64,000 nt of DNA from assembly GCF_020889625.1 (NCBI RefSeq), contig NZ_CP086380.1:1073001-1137000 (forward strand), given 5' to 3'. The notes beneath the pieces are model-generated. The model was given only the letters and a program-made list of their open reading frames with translations. It ran no database searches and was not told the origin of the DNA. The position numbers and the translations under genes are program-made. Origin of the DNA: Deinococcus radiophilus. Lineage in GTDB: Bacteria; Deinococcota; Deinococci; Deinococcales; Deinococcaceae. Shown in pieces: positions 60,318 to 64,000 of the stretch (position 1 is its first letter; the number at the start of each line of letters is the position of its first letter).

Positions 60318-61643
60318 ATGCAGGTGCCGAGTTTTACCCATACCTTTCCGCGTCTTTTTCGACCCAGCCTTTTTCCCAGCCTGCTGACCCTTTCGCTGCT
60401 GGCTGCGGGGCAGGCTCAAACCGTCACCGTGCAGCCTGGCGACTCGCTGTGGAGTCTCTCTCAGCGGCACGGCGTCAGTGTGGAGCAGTTGCGGGCCATC
60501 AATGGGCTAACGGGCAATGCCATTCGGGCCGGACAGCAATTGCGCCTGAGCGGCAGCAGCCCTGCCCACGCGTCAGTAAACGCGGCGGGTGTGCCGACCA
60601 ATCCATACACCGTCCGGCGCGGCGACACGCTAAGCGCCATTGCTCGGCGGGCGGGCATCAGCGTGGGCGACATTCGCCGCGCCAATGGCCTGAGCGGTGA
60701 CGCCCTGCTGGCGGGCCAGCGGCTACGCATCCCAGTGCGTCCTCTCCCTGCGGCCCTGCCCACCGGTCAGGAGGTGCAGGTGGTGTACGGTTACATCACC
60801 GTCCAGCCTGGGCAGACCCTCAAGTCGTTGGCGCAGCAGTACCGCACCACTACTGGCGACCTGCTGGACGTGAATTATCTGCGTTCGGCCAGCGTCTACC
60901 CAGGGCAGCGCCTGCGCGTTCCCAAGCGCGTACCAGTTCCGGTGGCCCCCGCTCCGGTGGCTCCGCCCGTCTCGCTGCATAGTCGCAGGCCACTAGGAAT
61001 CCCGGTGCAAGTGGTGCGGGTGGACCTGCGGCACCGCAACGTGCTGGTAGCTCCAGTCTTGCCGCAGGGTAGCCGCAGCGCCCGCGTCAGCACGCTGGCC
61101 CGCCAAAGCGGCGCAGACGCGGTCATCAACGGGTCTTATTTTCATCCGCAGACTTACGCCCCGGCGGGCGACCTGGTCCGCAGCGGGCAGCTGATCAGCT
61201 GGGGACGCATTCCCGCGGCGCTGGCGATTACCCCCGACAACCGCGCTGCGATCACCGGGGGCACAGGAGCAGCCAGTGCCCAGGCCTGGCGCGGTATGGA
61301 AACGGTGGTGGCCTCAGGGCCGCGCATTCTGGTGGGCGGGCAGATTCGCCAGCGCCATGACCCCGCCTTCCGCGACCCTGCCGTGTTCGGGCGGGCGGCC
61401 CGCTCGGCAGTGGGGCTGAGCGGCAACCGTGACCTGTTTCTGGTCAGCACCCAGTCCCGGCTGACCACCACCGAAATGGCCAAGGTCATGCGGCAGCTGG
61501 GCGCACAGAATGCCCTGCTGCTGGACGGCGGCAGCTCGGCGGGACTGGCCTGGGGCCACCAGGCGGTCATGGACAGTGTGCGTAGCGTGGCCTTTGGCAT
61601 CGGCGTCTACGCCAACTATCCGGGGCGGCGGTATGTACGCTGA
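60318..61643 (+). CDS. LysM protein with phosphodiester glycosidase domain
   Basis: 441 residues from ATG 60318, preferred because GAGG lies 8-10 bases upstream. Signal peptide to about residue 32; three LysM modules (VTVQPGDSLWSLSQRHG, YTVRRGDTLSAIARRAG, ITVQPGQTLKSLAQQYR); then a NAGPA/DUF2233 phosphodiester glycosidase domain (DAVINGSYFHPQTYAPAGDL, VASGPRILVGG, SAVGLSGNRDLFLVSTQS, ALLLDGGSSAGLAW). LysM holds it on peptidoglycan; the enzyme part cleaves sugar phosphodiesters, perhaps wall polymers. Alone on its strand. Confidence 0.88.
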   Translation: MQVPSFTHTFPRLFRPSLFPSLLTLSLLAAGQAQTVTVQPGDSLWSLSQRHGVSVEQLRAINGLTGNAIRAGQQLRLSGSSPAHASVNAAGVPTNPYTVRRGDTLSAIARRAGISVGDIRRANGLSGDALLAGQRLRIPVRPLPAALPTGQEVQVVYGYITVQPGQTLKSLAQQYRTTTGDLLDVNYLRSASVYPGQRLRVPKRVPVPVAPAPVAPPVSLHSRRPLGIPVQVVRVDLRHRNVLVAPVLPQGSRSARVSTLARQSGADAVINGSYFHPQTYAPAGDLVRSGQLISWGRIPAALAITPDNRAAITGGTGAASAQAWRGMETVVASGPRILVGGQIRQRHDPAFRDPAVFGRAARSAVGLSGNRDLFLVSTQSRLTTTEMAKVMRQLGAQNALLLDGGSSAGLAWGHQAVMDSVRSVAFGIGVYANYPGRRYVR

Positions 61644-61704
61644 AAGATGCTGGAGCAAAAGGCAATACGCCGTCTGACCGATGCCCCAGCCAGCGCCGCT
61701 CTCT

Positions 61705-61710
61705 TAAGCT
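61705..61710 (+). promoter_or_regulatory. -10 box TAAGCT of the CAT-like gene
   Basis: TANNNT hexamer 6 bases before the ATG at 61717. Confidence 0.5.
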
Positions 61711-61716
61711 ACGGGC

Positions 61717-62343
61717 ATGACCTTCGTTCCCATTGACCTCTGTACCTGGCCCCGCGCCGCCACTTTTCGGCACTACCAGGCCAACCCCTGCACCTTCAAC
61801 GTCACCGCCGAGGTAGACGTGACTGCGCTGAAGGCCGCCGGGGTCACCTTTGCGCCAGCCCTGATCTACGTCATCTGCCAGACGGTGAACACCCTCCCCG
61901 CCCTGAGAATGACCCTTCAGAATGGGCAACCCGGCTGCTGGGAGAAGGTGATCCCCACCTACACCGTCTTTCGCCCTGAGAGCGAAACCTTCGCCGTGCT
62001 GTGGACCGAGCTGGGCGATTCTTTTCCGGAGTTTCTATCCCGCTTCCAGGCCGACACCCAGGCCCAGGCGAAGGCACCCGACTTTTACCCCAAAGGCCCG
62101 CCGCCCGCCCACGCGGTCAATATCTCCATCGTGCCCTGGCTGGGATTTACTGGCTTCCAGCTGACATTCGCGGGCGAAGAGAACTATCTGTTGCCTGTGT
62201 TCACCGCAGGCCAGTACCGGGAGCGGGCCGGGCGGCTGTGGCTGCCGCTGTCCGTGCGGGCCAATCATGCCGCCTGCGACGGCTGGCACATCGCGCAGTT
62301 CTATGCCGAAGTGCAGCGGCAGATAGACGGCTTTCAGGCCTGA
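61717..62343 (+). CDS. Chloramphenicol acetyltransferase-family protein
   Basis: 208 residues, the size of type A CAT. Opening IDLCTWPRAATFRHYQ, middle NISIVPWLGFTGFQLT and the active-site motif NHAACDGWH (183-191) match the family; catalytic His184 is present, while the preceding His of HHAxxDG is Asn. CATs acetylate chloramphenicol from acetyl-CoA, but many chromosomal relatives have other acceptors, so resistance is not proven. Confidence 0.87.
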   Translation: MTFVPIDLCTWPRAATFRHYQANPCTFNVTAEVDVTALKAAGVTFAPALIYVICQTVNTLPALRMTLQNGQPGCWEKVIPTYTVFRPESETFAVLWTELGDSFPEFLSRFQADTQAQAKAPDFYPKGPPPAHAVNISIVPWLGFTGFQLTFAGEENYLLPVFTAGQYRERAGRLWLPLSVRANHAACDGWHIAQFYAEVQRQIDGFQA

Positions 62344-62407
62344 TACGAGTTCCGGATGAATGATAAAGAGCAACGAATCATCCAAGGCCAACGGGAGTAA
62401 GAAAAAA

Positions 62408-62478
62408 TACGGGTTCCGGACGTGGAGTTTACTGTCGAACGCTTTCCCCGGCAGTAAACGAAACAGACGGAATGCGTA
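62408..62478. repeat. Nested inverted-repeat element
   Basis: Outer arms TACGGGTTCCG and CGGAATGCGTA (62408-62418, 62468-62478; one mismatch, one G-U) enclose inner arms GTTTACTG and CAGTAAAC (62427-62434, 62452-62459). The nested pairing and A/T-rich flanks suggest a mobile or extragenic palindromic element. Confidence 0.6.
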
Positions 62479-62490
62479 TGATCTGTCCTC

Positions 62491-62526
62491 AAAAAAGGCC
62501 GCCAGGGACTCTCCCCCAGCGGCCTT
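62491..62526 (-). terminator. metG terminator
   Basis: Stem AAGGCCGC/GCGGCCTT; on the minus strand the stem is followed by a T run (complement of the six A at 62491-62496). Confidence 0.85.
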
Positions 62527-62550
62527 GCTTATTCAGCCGATTGGCGACGG

Positions 62551-64000
62551 TCAGCGGACCTTGGTGCCGCCTGGCAGATCGCGCTGCACCGTCAGCATGT
62601 CCAGGTTGCCCGCGTCATCCTCAGCGCTGAGAATCATGCCCTGGCTCAGGATGCCGCGCATCCGGCGGGGGGCCAGGTTGGCCACGATCACCACACGCTT
62701 ACCGACCAGTTCGGCGGGTTCGGGGAACCATCGGCGGATGCCGCTGAGGATGGTGCGTTCCTCGCCTCCTACTTTCAGGGTGAACTTGAGCAGTTTGTCG
62801 GCATTTTCCAGTGGCTCGCAGGCCAGCACTTCGGCCAGACGCAGATCCACTTTCAGGAAGTCGTCGATGGTGATGTCCTGCGCGGTTTCGGTCGCAGCTT
62901 CGGTGGGAGCAGGCGCAGCGACAGGCTGAGAAGCGGCGGGCTGGCTCGGGGCGGTCTGTGAAGGGGTGTCGGTCACGGGAGCTTCTCCTTGGGGTACGGC
63001 TGGTTTTTCGGGAACTTCCAGTTTGGGGAACAGCACTTCTCCGGCCCGAATCTGGGTTCCGGCGGGGGTCAGGGCCCAGGCACTTTCGAGGACGTACGCC
63101 TGATCGCCCAGGCCCAGCTGACGGCGCAGTTCCTGCATCTTGCCGGGCATGGCCGCTTCCAGCGCCACACTCGCCACCCGCAGGCCCTCGGCCACGGTAT
63201 ACAGCACGGTATCCAGGCGGCCTGACTGCGCTTCGTCCTTGGCCAGCTTCCAGGGCTCACTCTCGGCGATGTAGCGGTTCAGGTCGCGCACGAAATTCAT
63301 GGCGGCGTCCAGGGCCATGTTCAGGCGGAAGTCACCCACCAGCCGCAGCACCTCGCCGGGCAGCGCTTTGGCGTCACGTATCAGCCCTTCTTCGCGCCCT
63401 AACAGGTCGCCTGCTGCGGGAATCACGCCACCGCGGTACTTCTCGATCATGCTGAGACTGCGGGCCAGCAGGTTGCCCAGGTCATTGGCCAGTTCGCCGT
63501 TGTGGCGGCTGATCAGAATGGCTTCGCCGTAAGGCGTGTCGCTGCCCATGCTCGCCTCGCGCAGCAGGCTGTAGCGCACCGAATCAAGCGGATAGTCGGC
63601 CACCAGCGCTTCGGGGTCAATCGCGTTGCCCAGCGACTTGCCCATCTTGCGCCCATCAGCCGCCAGAATATGACTGTGGACCACCAGTCGGTCATACACC
63701 GGCAGCCCAGCCGAGCGCAGCATGGTAGGCCAGAAAATCGCGTGCGGCTTGAGAATGTCCTTGCCGATCACGTGCCAGGTCTGCCCGCTGACGCTTTCGG
63801 GATGTCCGGCGTTCACCTGACCCGACAGGTAAGCCAGCAGAGCGTCGAACCACACGTAGGTGACATGGCCCTCATCCCAGGGAATCGGCACGCCCCAGGA
63901 AATCCTCTCCTTGGGCCGTGAAATGCTCAGGTCGCCCAGCGGCTCGCGCAGCATTTCCATGACTTCGTTGCGGAAGCCAGCCGGCTGAATCAGGTCCGGG
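62551..64000 (-). CDS. metG: Methionyl-tRNA synthetase, 3' part
   Basis: The frame runs off the window end; the last 483 codons are seen. The catalytic C-part has [11 protein letters not shown], the tRNA 3'-end region and the signature loop RKMGKSLGN, a Gly replacing the first Ser of KMSKS. The anticodon-binding helical domain follows, then a Pro/Ala linker, then the C-terminal tRNA-binding (EMAP/Trbp111) domain [19 protein letters not shown]...[11 protein letters not shown] (only parts quoted) that aids dimer formation. Ends at the T-run terminator at 62491. Confidence 0.94.
   Translation of the reverse strand, partial: PDLIQPAGFRNEVMEMLREPLGDLSISRPKERISWGVPIPWDEGHVTYVWFDALLAYLSGQVNAGHPESVSGQTWHVIGKDILKPHAIFWPTMLRSAGLPVYDRLVVHSHILAADGRKMGKSLGNAIDPEALVADYPLDSVRYSLLREASMGSDTPYGEAILISRHNGELANDLGNLLARSLSMIEKYRGGVIPAAGDLLGREEGLIRDAKALPGEVLRLVGDFRLNMALDAAMNFVRDLNRYIAESEPWKLAKDEAQSGRLDTVLYTVAEGLRVASVALEAAMPGKMQELRRQLGLGDQAYVLESAWALTPAGTQIRAGEVLFPKLEVPEKPAVPQGEAPVTDTPSQTAPSQPAASQPVAAPAPTEAATETAQDITIDDFLKVDLRLAEVLACEPLENADKLLKFTLKVGGEERTILSGIRRWFPEPAELVGKRVVIVANLAPRRMRGILSQGMILSAEDDAGNLDMLTVQRDLPGGTKVR

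Overview
The window is a GC-rich, gene-dense piece of bacterial chromosome that reads like a Deinococcus. The evidence is a herA-nurA pair, a fused secDF, a PspA/IM30 gene, a recX next to a tRNA gene, GAF plus HD-GYP-type signalling, many exported proteins of unknown function, dispersed intergenic hairpin repeats, and above all more than twenty genes with a TANNNT box only 5-10 bases before the start codon, the layout of leaderless mRNAs known in this genus. The species cannot be read from the sequence. I saw no rRNA operon, IS element, prophage or CRISPR array; one tRNA gene (Pro, CGG) is present.

Layout. 0-6.7 kb: FAD oxidoreductase, TPR protein, MscS channel, exported fasciclin-domain protein, SppA peptidase. 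6.7-12 kb: tRNA-Pro, recX, rpsT, deoD, and a coupled MFS-rsmB-DUF4180 group. 12-21.8 kb: lipoprotein-dxs pair, pspA, a secreted protein, a three-gene exported operon (Ig-like lipoprotein, Pro-rich secreted protein, dockerin-type protein), a DHH phosphoesterase with a small lipoprotein, and a beta-lactamase-fold hydrolase. 21.9-25.2 kb: a membrane iron-sulfur oxidoreductase of EtfD/FadF type with a 400-residue tail of RPxW repeats. 25.3-34.4 kb: small orphan genes, secDF, an exported protein, a divergent Ser/Thr kinase, holA, a YgiB-like/YgiC-like pair, an EamA transporter. 34.4-38.4 kb: a dispersed repeat, a macro-domain gene, a DinB remnant, herA and nurA. 38.5-46.1 kb: acyl-CoA metabolism (CoA-transferase A and B, biotin-dependent carboxylase beta subunit, acyl-CoA dehydrogenase) around two tandem membrane paralogues and a P450. 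46.2-52 kb: DUF47-Pit phosphate uptake, AI-2E family permease, murD-ftsW. 52-64 kb: GAF/HD protein, YkgJ protein, queG, gyrB, VWA lipoprotein with a membrane partner, LysM-phosphodiester glycosidase, CAT-family acetyltransferase, and the 3' part of metG.

Two genes look broken. The acyl-CoA dehydrogenase at 44862-46076 has an in-frame TAG where the family has a conserved Trp, and the first of the tandem membrane paralogues at 40095-40947 carries a frameshift that the second copy exposes. Both could be real mutations or base-call errors.

The observations I rate highest are a three-copy intergenic repeat with a conserved hairpin, one copy of which supplies the -10 box of the macro-domain gene; the RPxW-repeat tail of the iron-sulfur protein; the secreted dockerin operon; a degenerate RDRM-like site before gyrB; PHO-box-like direct repeats before the phosphate transporter operon; and a perfect TTGAA palindrome upstream of the iron-sulfur gene. 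No single locus stands out as a complete new defence or mobile system.
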